NCBI RefSeq assembly: GCF_014851395.1 | Contig: NW_024040817.1 | Span: 25,034,140-25,098,139 of the forward strand | From: Micropterus salmoides | Taxonomy: Eukaryota > Chordata > Actinopteri > Centrarchiformes > Centrarchidae | Reading direction: 5' to 3' | DNA length: 64,000 bases | Made by a program: the position numbers and the translations under genes | The notes under the pieces: model-generated | Databases searched by the model: none | Seen by the model: the letters and a program-made list of their open reading frames with translations, nothing else | What the model was told of the DNA's origin: nothing | In this document: in pieces, positions 54,946 to 64,000 of the stretch | Layout of the letters: the number at the start of each line of letters is the position of its first letter | Position numbering within the stretch: the first letter of the stretch is position 1

Positions 54946-56430
54946 ATTATTTAGGAACGTTTGATGGTAGTTTAAAACCTGTGACTCCATCCAGTTTCAT
55001 TCAAATCTGTTTCCTTAATGACCTGATCTGTTGAAAACAAGAAAAAAAGATTTTAAAAAAGGACTTTTCTCCTTAAATAGACAATTTTTTACATGGGGTA
55101 TGGTGAGAACATGCATCAATCAATAAAAATGATCAAGTGTGAGTGAAATGTAGCAACACACTTGAGATGTCTACCAAACTTCTAGGCCTTGATCCATATT
55201 AAAACTCATCAGCTTACCTTAGGAATGTTTGATGGTAGTTTAAAACCTGTGACTCCATCCAGTTTCATTCAAATCTGTTTCCTTAATGAGCTGATCTGTT
55301 GAAAACAAGAAAAAAAGATCAGAAAAAAGGACTTTTCTCCTTAAATAGACAATTTTTACATGGGGTATGGTGAGAACATGCATCAATCAATAAAATTATC
55401 AAGTGTGAGTGAAATGTAGCAACACACTTGAGATGTCTACCAAACTTCTAGGCCTTGATCCATATTAAAACTCATCAGCTTACCTTAGGAACGTTTGATG
55501 GTAGTTTAAAACCTGTGACTCAATCCAGTTTCATTCAAATTTGTTTCCTTAATGACCTGATGAGATGACAACAAGAGAAATACAGGGAAAAAATCAAACG
55601 TCATCCTAAAATAGACAACTTTTTACATAAGGGTACAATGAGAACATGCATCGATCAGTAGAAATTATCAAGTGTGAGTAAAATGTAGCAGTACGCATGA
55701 GGTGTCTGCCCAAACCTCTAAGCCTGATAAAAAACTAAAAATCTTCAGCTTACCTTAAGAACATTTGATGGTAGATTAAAACCTGTGATTCCATCCACTT
55801 TCATTCAAATCTGTTTCCTTAATAAGCTGATCTGTTGAAAACAAGAAAAAAAGATCAGAAAAAAGGACTTTTTTCTCCTTAAAAAGAGAATTTTTTACAT
55901 GAGGTGTCTGCTGAAAAAACATATAAGTCCAATAAATAATAAAAAATCATCAGATTATCTTAGGAACGTTTGATGGTAGTTTAACACCTGTGACTCCATC
56001 CACTTTCATTCAAATTTGTTTTGTTAATGAGCTGATCTGTTGAAAACAAGAAAAAGAGATCAGAAAAAAGGACTCTTTTCTCCTTAAATAGAGAATTTTT
56101 TACATGAGGTGTCTGCTGAAAAAACATATTAGTCCAATAAATAATAAAAAATCATCAGATTATCTTAGGAACGTTTGATGGTAGTTTAAAACCTGTGACT
56201 CCATCCAGTTTCATTCAAATCTGTTTCCTTAATGACCTGATCTGTTGAAAACAAGAAAAAAAGATCAGAAAAAAGGACTTTTCTCCTAAAATAGACAATT
56301 TTTTACATGGGGTATGGTGAGAACATGCATCAATCAATAAAAATGATCAAGTGTGAGTGAAATGTAGCAGTACGCATGAGGTGCCTGCTGAAAAAACATA
56401 TAAGTCCAATAAATAACAAAAAATCATCAG

Positions 56431-57699
56431 ATTATCTTAGGAACGTTTGATGGTAGTTTAAAACCTGTGACTCCATCCAGTTTCATTCAAATCTGTTTTC
56501 TTAATGACCTGATCTGTTGAAAACAAGAAAAAAAGATTTAAAAAAGGACTTTTCTCCTTAAATAGACAATTTTTTACATGGGGTATGGTGAGAACATGCA
56601 TCAATCAATAAAAATTATCAAGTGTGAGTGAAATGTAGCAACACACTTGAGATGTCTACCAAACTTCTAGGCCTTGATCCATATTAAAACTCATCAGCTT
56701 ACCTTAGGAACGTTTGATGGTAGTTTAAAACCTGTGACTCCATCCAGTTTCATTCAAATTTGTGTCCTTAATGACCTGATGAGATGACAACAAGAGAAAT
56801 ACAGGGAAAAAAATCAAACGTCATCCTATAATAGACAACTTTTTACATGCGGTACAATGAGAACATGCATCGATCAGTAGAAATTATCAAGTGTGAGTAA
56901 AATGTAGCAGTACGCATGAGGTGTCTGCCCAATAAAAAACTAAAAATCTTCAGCTTACCTTAAGAACATTTGATGGTAGTTTAAAACCTGTGACTCCATC
57001 CACTTTCATTCAAATTTGTTTCCTTAATGACCTGATGAGATGATAACAAGAGAAATACAGGGAAAAAATCAAACGTCATCCTAAAATAGACAACTTTTTA
57101 CATGCGGTACAATGAGAACATGCATCGATCAGTAGAAATTATCAAGTGTGAGTAAAATGTAGCAGTACGCATGAGGTGTCTGCCCAAACCTCTAAGCCTG
57201 ATAAAAAACTAAAAATCTTCAGCTTACCTTAAGAACATTTGATGGTAGATTAAAACCTGTGATTCCATCCACTTTCATTCAAATCTGTTTCCTTAATAAG
57301 CTGATCTGTTGAAAACAAGAAAAAAATATCAGAAAAAAGGACTCTTTTCTCCTTAAATAGAGATTTTTTTACATGAGGTGTCTGCTTAAAAAACATATTA
57401 GTCCATAAATAATAAAAAATCATCAGATTATCTTAGGAACGTTTGATGGTAGTTTAAAACCTGTGACTCCATCCAGTTTCATTCAAATCTGTTTCCTTAA
57501 TGACCTGATCTGTTGAAAACAAGAAAAAAAGATCAGAAAAAAGGACTTTTCTCCTAAAATAGACAATTTTTTACATGGGGTATGGTGAGAACATGCATCA
57601 ATCAATAAAAATGATCAAGTGTGAGTGAAATGTAGCAGTACGCATGAGGTGCCTGCTGAAAAAACATATAAGTCCAATAAATAACAAAAAAATCATCAG
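56431..57699 (+). repeat. 1.27-kb pentamer block, copy 1
   Basis: Monomer order is IV-I-(II with 14-bp loss)-II-III. The 14-bp loss leaves CTGCCCAATAAAAAAC at 56925. GAGGTGCCTGCTG marks the unit at 56381. CTGCTTAAAAAA follows at 57382. The spacing to the next copy is 1266-1269 bp for every marker. Confidence 0.85.
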
Positions 57700-58965
57700 A
57701 TTATCTTAGGAACGTTTGATGGTAGTTTAAAACCTGTGACTCCATCCAGTTTCATTCAAATCTGTTTTCTTAATGACCTGATCTGTTGAAAACAAGAAAA
57801 AAGATTTAAAAAAGGACTTTTCTCCTTAAATAGACAATTTTTTACATGGGGTATGGTGAGAACATGCATCAATCAATAAAAATTATCAAGTGTGAGTGAA
57901 ATGTAGCAACACACTTGAGATGTCTACCAAACTTCTAGGCCTTGATCCATATTAAAACTCATCAGCTTACCTTAGGAACGTTTGATGGTAGTTTAAAACC
58001 TGTGACTCCATCCAGTTTCATTCAAATTTGTGTCCTTAATGACCTGATGAGATGACAACAAGAGAAATACAGGGAAAAAAATCAAACGTCATCCTATAAT
58101 AGACAACTTTTTACATGCGGTACAATGAGAACATGCATCGATCAGTAGAAATTATCAAGTGTGAGTAAAATGTAGCAGTACGCATGAGGTGTCTGCCCAA
58201 TAAAAAACTAAAAATCTTCAGCTTACCTTAAGAACATTTGATGGTAGTTTAAAACCTGTGACTCCATCCACTTTCATTCAAATTTGTTTCCTTAATGACC
58301 TGATGAGATGATAACAAGAGAAATACAGGGAAAAAATCAAACGTCATCCTAAAATAGACAACTTTTTACATGCGGTACAATGAGAACATGCATCGATCAG
58401 TAGAAATTATCAAGTGTGAGTAAAATGTAGCAGTACGCATGAGGTGTCTGCCCAAACCTCTAAGCCTGATAAAAAACTAAAAATCTTCAGCTTACCTTAA
58501 GAACATTTGATGGTAGATTAAAACCTGTGATTCCATCCACTTTCATTCAAATCTGTTTCCTTAATAAGCTGATCTGTTGAAAACAAGAAAAAAGATCAGA
58601 AAAAAGGACTCTTTTCTCCTTAAATAGAGATTTTTTACATGAGGTGTCTGCTTAAAAAACATATTAGTCCAATAAATAATAAAAAATCATCAGATTATCT
58701 TAGGAACGTTTGATGGTAGTTTAAAACCTGTGACTCCATCCAGTTTCATTCAAATCTGTTTCCTTAATGACCTGATCTGTTGAAAACAAGAAAAAAAGAT
58801 CAGAAAAAAGGACTTTTCTCCTAAAATAGACAATTTTTTACATGGGGTATGGTGAGAACATGCATCAATCAATAAAAATGATCAAGTGTGAGTGAAATGT
58901 AGCAGTACGCATGAGGTGTCTGCTGAAAAAACATATAAGTCCAATAAATAACAAAAAATCATCAG
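57700..58965 (+). repeat. 1.27-kb pentamer block, copy 2
   Basis: This is an almost exact copy of the block before it. The 14-bp loss is at 58193 and CTGCTTAAAAAA at 58648. GAGGTGCCTGCTG is present at 57649, just before its first anchor. The copies differ by few bases, so this is the youngest duplication visible in the array. Confidence 0.85.
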
Positions 58966-59880
58966 ATTATCTTAGGAACGTTTGATGGTAGTTTAAAACC
59001 TGTGACTCCATCCAGTTTCATTCAAATCTGTTTCCTTAATGACCTGATGAGATGACAACAAGAGAAATACAGGGAAAAAATCAAACGTCATCCTAAAATA
59101 GACAACTTTTTACATGCGGTACAATGAGAACATGCATCGATCAGCAGAAATTATCAAGTGTGAGTAAAATGTAGCAGTACGCATGAGGTGTCTGCCCAAA
59201 CCTCTAAGCCTGATAAAAAACTAAAAATCTTCAGCTTACCTTAAGAACATTTGATGGTAGTTTAAAACCTGTGATTCCATCCACTTTCATTCAAATTTGT
59301 TTCCTTAATGACCTGATGAGATGATAACAAGAGAAATACAGGGAAAAAATCAAACGTCATCCTAAAATAGACAACTTTTTACATGTGGTACAATGAGAAC
59401 ATGCATCGATCAGTAGAAATTATCAAGTGTGAGTAAAATGTAGCAGTACGCATGAGGTGTCTGCCCAAACCTCTAAGCCTGATAAAAAACTAAAAATCTT
59501 CAGCTTACCTTAAGAACATTTGATGGTAGATTAAAACCTGTGATTCCATCCACTTTCATTCAAATCTGTTTCCTTAATGAGCTGATCTGTTGAAAACAAG
59601 AAAAAAAGATCAGAAAAAAGGACTTTTTTCTCCTTAAAAAGAGAACTTTTTACATGAGGTGTCTGCTGAAAAAACATATTAGTCCAATAAATAATAAAAA
59701 ATCATCAGATTATCTTAGGAACGTTTGATGGTAGTTTAAAACCTGTGACTCCATCCACTTTCATTCAAATTTGTTTTGTTAATGAGCTGATCTGTTGAAA
59801 ACAAGAAAAAAAGATCAGAAAAAAGGACTCTTTTCTCCTTAAATAGAGAATTTTTTACATGAGGTGTCTGCTGAAAAAAC

Positions 59881-59920
59881 ATATAAGTCCAATAAATAAC
59901 AAAAAAATCTTCAGCTTACC
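59881..59920 (+). repeat. Recombinant monomer junction (III/IV into II)
   Basis: A type III/IV tail (CATATAAGTCCAATAAATAA) continues directly into the type II anchor (ATCTTCAGCTTACCTTAAG). Other units with that tail carry ATCATCAGATTATC. The switch lies within the shared AAAAAATC. Confidence 0.7.
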
Positions 59921-60989
59921 TTAAGAACATTTGATGGTAGTTTAAAACCTGTGATTCCATCCACTTTCATTCAAATTTGTTTCCTTAATGACCTGATGAG
60001 ATGACAACAAGAGAAATACAGGGAAAAAAATCAAACGTCATCCTAAAATAGACAACTTTTTACATGCGGTACAATGAGAACATGCATCGATCAGTAGAAA
60101 TTATCAAGTGTGAGTAAAATGTAGCAGTACGCATGAGGTGTCTGCCCAAACCTCTAAGCCTGATAAAAAACTAAAAATCTTCAGCTTACCTTAAGAACAT
60201 TTGATGGTAGTTTAAAACCTGTGATTCCATCCACTTTCATTCAAATTTGTTTCCTTAATGACCTGATGAGATGATAACAAGAGAAATACAGGGAAAAAAT
60301 CAAACGTCATCCTAAAATAGACAACTTTTTACATGCGGTACAATGAGAACATGCATCGATCAGTAGAAATTATCAAGTGTGAGTAAAATGTAGCAGTACG
60401 CATGAGGTGTCTGCCCAAACCTCTAAGCCTGATAAAAAACTAAAAATCTTCAGCTTACCTTAAGAACATTTGATGGTAGATTAAAACCTGTGATTCCATC
60501 CACTTTCATTCAAATCTGTTTCCTTAATAAGCTGATCTGTTGAAAACAAGAAAAAAAGATCAGAAAAAAGGACTTTTTCCTCCTTAAAAAGAGAATTTTT
60601 TACATGAGGTGTCTGCTGAAAAAACATATAAGTCCAATAAATAATAAAAAATCATCAGATTATCTTAGGAACGTTTGATGGTAGTTTAAAACCTGTGACT
60701 CCATCCACTTTCATTCAAATTTGTTTTGTTAATGAGCTGATCTGTTGAAAACAAGAAAAAGAGATCAGAAAAAAGGACTCTTTTCTCCTTAAATAGAGAT
60801 TTTTTACATGAGGTGTCTGCTGAAAAAACATATTAGTCCAATAAATAATAAAAAATCATCAGATTATCTTAGGAACGTTTGATGGTAGTTTAAAACCTGT
60901 GACTCCATCCAGTTTCATTCAAATCTGTTTCCTTAATGACCTGATCTGTTGAAAACAAGAAAAAAAGATCAGAAAAAAGGACTTTTCTC

Positions 60990-61715
60990 CTCAAATAGAC
61001 AATTGTTCACATGGGGTATGGTGAGAACATGCATCAATCAATAAAAATTATCAAGTGTGAGTAAAATGTAGCAGTACGCATGAGGTTTCTACCCAAACCT
61101 GTGAGCCTGATAAAATACTAAAAATCGTCAGCTTACCTTAAGAACGTTTGATGGTAGATTAAAACCTGTGATTCCATCCACTTTCATTTAAATCTCTTTA
61201 CTTAATGATCTGATGAGATGACAACAAGAGAAATACAGGGAAAAAAACAACCGTTTTCCTGAAATAGACATTTTTTTACATGGGGTATGGTGACAACAAT
61301 CTACTATGAGTAGACGTCATCAAGTGTTAGTAAAATATAGCAGTACACTTGATGTATATATCCAAACATCTGGGCCTTGATCAATAGAAAAACTCATCAG
61401 CTTACCTTAGGACCGTTGGTAAGTATTTGGACATCTGTGACTCCCTCCAGTATCTATAAGATCTGTTTACTTAATAAGTTGATTATTTGACACAAAAAAT
61501 ACAGAATAAAATCAACCTGAAGGTTTAAATAGACAACTTTTTACGTGCGGTATGGTGAAGACATGCTGCGATGAGCAGCACGCTTGAATTGTTTGCCCAA
61601 ACTTTCTAGCTCTTCTTCAAAATAAAAATATATTTGCTTACTTTAGGATAGTTTGAAAGTATTTGGAGATCGGTGACTCTACCCGGTTTATTGAAACCTA
61701 TCTGCTTAATGTCTG
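60990..61715 (+). repeat. Degenerate right edge of the array
   Basis: The last three monomers drift progressively. The anchor at 61132 is still core-like. At 61401 it reads CTTACCTTAGGACCGTTGG. At 61637 it reads CTTACTTTAGGATAGTTTG. Similarity ends near 61715. Confidence 0.85.
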
Positions 61716-61961
61716 CATCTCGTCTCTTCGTGTTCCCTTGTCTAACTGAATCAGGTACTGAGCAGACTGCATTAAAGGCTCACCTAACATTCCAGAACAT
61801 GACACATGATGACACAGACTGACTACATCAAAGAACATCAAAGAACATTCTAAATGACCCTGTTCAGTGGGTCATCACTTTGATTAGGAGGGTTCTTTTG
61901 TGATGTCATCGGGGCATATGATCCAACATGGCAGAAACAACAAGCAAATAGCTAGTTAGCT
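61716..61961. other. Unique flank with nested inverted repeat
   Basis: This is the junction between satellite and LINE. It includes a direct repeat CATCAAAGAA (twice, 61827-61845) and an imperfect hairpin around 61837-61898. No gene is seen. Confidence 0.6.
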
Positions 61962-62735
61962 AGGTAGGTAGGTTTATTGTCACAATATAACAAGTTATAG
62001 AGTGAAATTGAGTTTTGTAACTCCCTTCTGCTCTGCAGTCTGGTGGTGGGGCAGCTAAAATTTCTATATCTCTTCCCAGAAGGCAGCAGGGTGAACAGGC
62101 TGTGGCTGGGTGGGTACTGCCCTTTGGGCTCTGCGTAGGCATCTCACCTCACCGATATCACTGTTGCCCGGGAGATGGGTACCAATGGTCTTCTGTGCTC
62201 CCCTACAGAGCCTTCTGGTCCTGGACCGTGCGCATCCCATGCCAGTTTGTGATGTTTCCAGTCAGGATGCTGTCTATTGCTCCTCTGTAAAAGCTGACAA
62301 GAACTTGGTGTGGGAATTTGGCCTTCTTTAGCTTCCTCAACAAATACAGTTGTTTCTGTGCTTTCTTCACCAGCATGGAGATGTGAGATGACCATGTCAG
62401 GTTCTCTGTGATGCTGATTCCCAGGAACCTGAAACTGTTCACCTCAGCTCCACTGATGTAGACAGGAGTGTTTATCTTTATCTCCTGTTTCCTGAAATCA
62501 ACGATCAGCTCTTTGGTTTTGCTGACGTTGAGCAGTAGGTTGTTCTCTGAGCATTCTACAAGATTATGAATTTCCTCCCGATATGAAGTCTCATGGTTGT
62601 TTGAAATCCGGCCGATAATGGTGGTGTCGTCCGCAAACTTCATAACAGAGTTCTCTCCATGTCGGGGGATGCAGTCATAGCGTGAACAGGAGGGGGCTGA
62701 GCACACATAGTGAGATAGAAGACAACACATGATTG
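61962..62735 (-). mobile_element. 5'-truncated L2-like (CR1 group) LINE
   Basis: The minus strand carries the end of a reverse-transcriptase ORF followed by a 3' end GACAATAAACCTACCTACC at about 61962-61980. Hallmarks of fish L2/Maui-type LINEs are KFADDTTIIG (the catalytic Asp pair), NNLLLNVSKTKELIVDFRK, FLGISITENLTW, KKAQKQLYLLRKLKKA and SFYRGAIDSIL. The upstream RT domain and the endonuclease are missing, as usual for 5' truncation. No target-site duplication was identified. Confidence 0.85.
62203..62730 (-). pseudogene. Reverse-transcriptase fragment of the L2-like LINE
   Basis: The open frame of 175 codons covers the palm from just before the FADD motif to near RTVQDQKAL. A small deletion near 62680 has shifted the frame ahead of DCIPRHGENSVMKFADD. 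The expected VLSPLLFTLYTHD appears in another frame, then breaks at TGA. After 62203 the expected RCLRRAQ...HPA...SLLPSGRRYR tail is scattered over two frames (61960-62142). The fragment cannot encode a working enzyme. Confidence 0.8.
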
Positions 62736-62997
62736 TACATGCATATTATAATATACCATTTATAAGGAATCATACTTAAAGTGTTATTTTATTTATTTCT
62801 ATCTCTTCTCTCAGTGTCTCCATCCCTTCTTTCTTTACTCTCACTTTTCCTTCTCTTAATCTCTACATCCCTTCTTTCATCAATCTTTGAAAGGATGTAA
62901 GTAGCAGACATGGCACTGTTAATTTTATATTTTTCAAAATAATATTTTACCGTTTCAAAATAAGAAATAATACTGTTTAAGAGTTAGTATTTATTAT
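62736..62997. other. Flank with pyrimidine-rich direct repeat
   Basis: CATCCCTTCTTTC occurs at 62821 and again at 62866 in a T/C-rich tract (about 62790-62882). On the minus strand this reads as a 40-codon Lys/Arg/Glu-rich frame (62911-62789). I treat that as low complexity, not a gene. Confidence 0.5.
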
Positions 62998-62999
62998 AC

Positions 63000-63125
63000 C
63001 TGTTTCACTTTTAAAAGTATAGCTTCGATCAGCAGCTAGGACTTTACTATTTACAGGTTTGGGGATGATGCATAAAGGCGGTGGGAATACCATCTGCTTC
63101 ACCTTTCTGGGCCTGACAAACTGGT
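63000..63125 (-). CDS. Possible internal exon of an unknown gene
   Basis: On the minus strand a T11 tract and GAGGCAG form an acceptor. The 126-nt segment that follows is open in the phase 1-1 frame and ends at ACAG|GTATAA, a reasonable donor. The product reads DQFVRPRKVKQMVFPPPLCI onward and is proline- and lysine-rich. I do not recognise the protein, and no partner exon joins it convincingly in the window. An open frame of this length is not rare by chance. Confidence 0.25.
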
Positions 63126-63352
63126 CTGCCTCAAAAAAAAAAATCCACATTAATACATCATAGTGGCTGAATGCACCATATTGGTGAACACTCAATACTG
63201 GATATGTTTACACTAAATTACATAATTACTTTGTAGAAATTCATATCACATCATCATCAATGTTCCTGTGTGTGAGAACCGTTATTACTGTTACTAGTAG
63301 CTGTTAATGAAGTTCTAAAACTTAAAAATCCATAACTTTCTCATTCAAACCT

Positions 63353-63416
63353 GAATTGAGGGCAACTGGACTTCTTCTGAAATGTCATCTCAAACCAGTC
63401 CAGTTGCTCTCGATTC
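63353..63416. repeat. 20-bp inverted repeat (hairpin)
   Basis: GAATTGAGGGCAACTGGACT (63353-63372) pairs with AGTCCAGTTGCTCTCGATTC (63397-63416) at 18 of 20 positions, around a 24-base loop. It looks like a short dispersed hairpin element of fish genomes, but I cannot name it. Confidence 0.75.
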
Positions 63417-63502
63417 AACTTTTCTAGGATAAACATGACCTGAGAATCTTTTCAGATGTAGGTTTGTCTAATCTTTTCTTTCTCTTGTTCTCCCTCCCTC
63501 AG

Positions 63503-63565
63503 CACAAGAATCATAGGGGGTTCAGTGGAGCCTGAAGATAATCTGCAGTAATGTGTTTAATAAAC
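63503..63565 (+). other. Terminal-exon-like segment (acceptor, short frame, AATAAA)
   Basis: A strong acceptor (TTCTCCCTCCCTCAG) at 63488-63502 precedes a short frame TRIIGGSVEPEDNLQ ending in TAA (63549-63551), with AATAAA at 63559 and GT-rich text after it. No upstream exon was found in the window. This may be coincidence. Confidence 0.15.
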
Positions 63566-64000
63566 CAAAGCCAGTGTTGTGTTCTTTCTTTGTGGAAAAA
63601 GTACCTCACATATTTTTTTTGTTGTTAGCCTCTTTAGTGATTGTAAGTTTGCTCCTGTTGACCTGAGTCAACCATTTTTCCTCCTCTCCATGTCAGCTGG
63701 GAAACCATACATTCGTCCTCCTTTTTCTGACCATCTGCAGCAGCATCTCCACACAACGCAATAAACCATGCTGTAGACTACTGTAAGACACACAGACATA
63801 AACCACTAAACATGCCGTTTTCTTAGTTTATTGGACATTTATTAAATTAATAGCCTACATGACAGTCATTGATAGTCACCTGTCTGTTCTATCTAAAGTC
63901 ATTAAGATCAATTAACCCTGTTACCATAGGATTACTAAAAGGAATGTTAGAAAGTTAAATCGATCTGAATTTCAAAACATTGTGTTTTCAAGAGGAACAC
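63566..64000. other. Right end of window, nothing firmly recognised
   Basis: A second acceptor-like sequence (CCTCCTCTCCATGTCAG, ending 63696) leads into a short frame GKPYIRPPFSDHLQQHLHTT ending at 63764. The rest is AT-rich with no recognised feature. Confidence 0.4.

Larger units (their letters stand above)
54946..59974 (+). repeat. Higher-order repeat copy 2, with an extra 5-mer (~5.03 kb)
   Basis: The same monomer order and the same private variants return 3750-3765 bp downstream (AGGAATGTTT at 55221, ACTCAATCCAG at 55519, the 14-bp loss at 56925). One additional 5-mer block is inserted. The end is approximate because the last units pass into a recombinant monomer near 59890-59915. Confidence 0.75.
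8549..61715 (+). repeat. Large head-to-tail satellite array (~53 kb, ~210 monomers)
   Basis: The whole interval is one AT-rich tandem repeat in a single orientation with no other element inserted. Monomers can be phased on CTTACCTTA(A/G)GAAC or its variant ATTATCTTAGGAAC. Successive anchors at the clean right end fall at 51185, 51453, 51719, 51990, 52193, 52397, 52668 and 52935. Four types recur. Type I (~267 bp) has ACACTTGAGATGTCTACC and CTTCTAGGCCTTGATCC. Type II (~270 bp) has GATGAGATGACAACAAGAG and CCCAAACCTCTAAGCCTG. Type III (~203 bp) lacks the middle of the unit and has GAGGTGTCTGCTGAAAAAAC. Type IV (~270 bp) is a full-length unit with the type III tail. All share the block from CTTACC to CATTCAAAT. 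I see no CENP-B box. The element is a satellite. Whether it is centromeric, pericentromeric or interstitial cannot be decided here. Confidence 0.97.

Noticed and set aside
8677..61200. Many minus-strand and a few plus-strand ORFs of 60-77 codons inside the array
   Set aside because: They are the same repeat text read in different frames, exist only where single-base losses remove a stop, and differ from unit to unit.
8549..61715. CRISPR-like array
   Set aside because: Units are 200-270 bp and contiguous, with no short repeats alternating with unique spacers, in a vertebrate genome.
8549..61715. CENP-B box in the monomer
   Set aside because: No TTCG....A..CGGG pattern was found in the consensus types. 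ACGTTTGATGG is the nearest text and does not fit.
62102..62331. Plus-strand ORFs at 62102-62331
   Set aside because: They are antisense to the LINE reverse-transcriptase fragment.
62789..62911. 40-codon minus-strand frame rich in Lys, Arg and Glu
   Set aside because: It comes from a purine-rich direct repeat, and no splice acceptor joins it in frame to the exon-like segment at 63000-63125.
63503..63764. Two short plus-strand terminal-exon-like frames as the end of a real gene
   Set aside because: The acceptors are good, but the frames are only 15-25 codons, not recognised, and have no upstream exon outside the satellite.

Overview
The window is nuclear DNA from a teleost fish, most likely a percomorph. 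The evidence is a spliced vertebrate gene with short GT-AG introns, (CA)n/(TG)n microsatellites, interspersed repeats of types I recognise from percomorph introns, and 3' fragments of two fish LINEs. These family assignments come from memory of the families, not from a search.

Layout. (1) 1-1630 is intron. (2) 1631-5124, plus strand, holds the last six coding exons of sh3bp5 (SH3-domain-binding protein 5, also called Sab, a REI-1-type Rab11 exchange factor). They encode 368 residues: most of the coiled-coil half, a serine-rich region and the C-terminus. The first exons lie upstream of the window. A 3' UTR of about 1.1 kb ends near an AATAAA at 6222. (3) 6246-8548 is intergenic, with microsatellites and a LINE 3' end (7053-7495). 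(4) About 8549-61715 is one uninterrupted head-to-tail satellite array of about 53 kb and roughly 210 monomers, all in one orientation. I distinguish four main monomer types: I, II and IV at about 265-272 bp, and III at about 200-205 bp. They are arranged in higher-order blocks, including 15-mers of about 3.76 kb and a duplicated 5-mer of about 1.27 kb. Both edges are degenerate. From about 13 to 47 kb the array is full of scattered 1-2 base deletions, which looks like unpolished long-read consensus rather than biology. (5) 61.7-64.0 kb is flank with a 5'-truncated L2-like LINE (minus strand), some hairpins and a few weak exon-like segments.

The two most notable observations are these. First, (TG)21 followed by a short T-run sits directly against the 3' splice site of an in-frame-skippable sh3bp5 exon, which resembles the CFTR exon 9 arrangement. 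Second, there is the satellite itself. It has layered higher-order structure. Its short monomer type is explained by a 69-bp deletion between CATG repeats. Many monomers carry a dyad, and on the minus strand each carries a splice-acceptor/donor-like pair around its most conserved block. There is no operon-like or defence-like gene system here. Almost all ORFs inside the array are by-products of the repeat.
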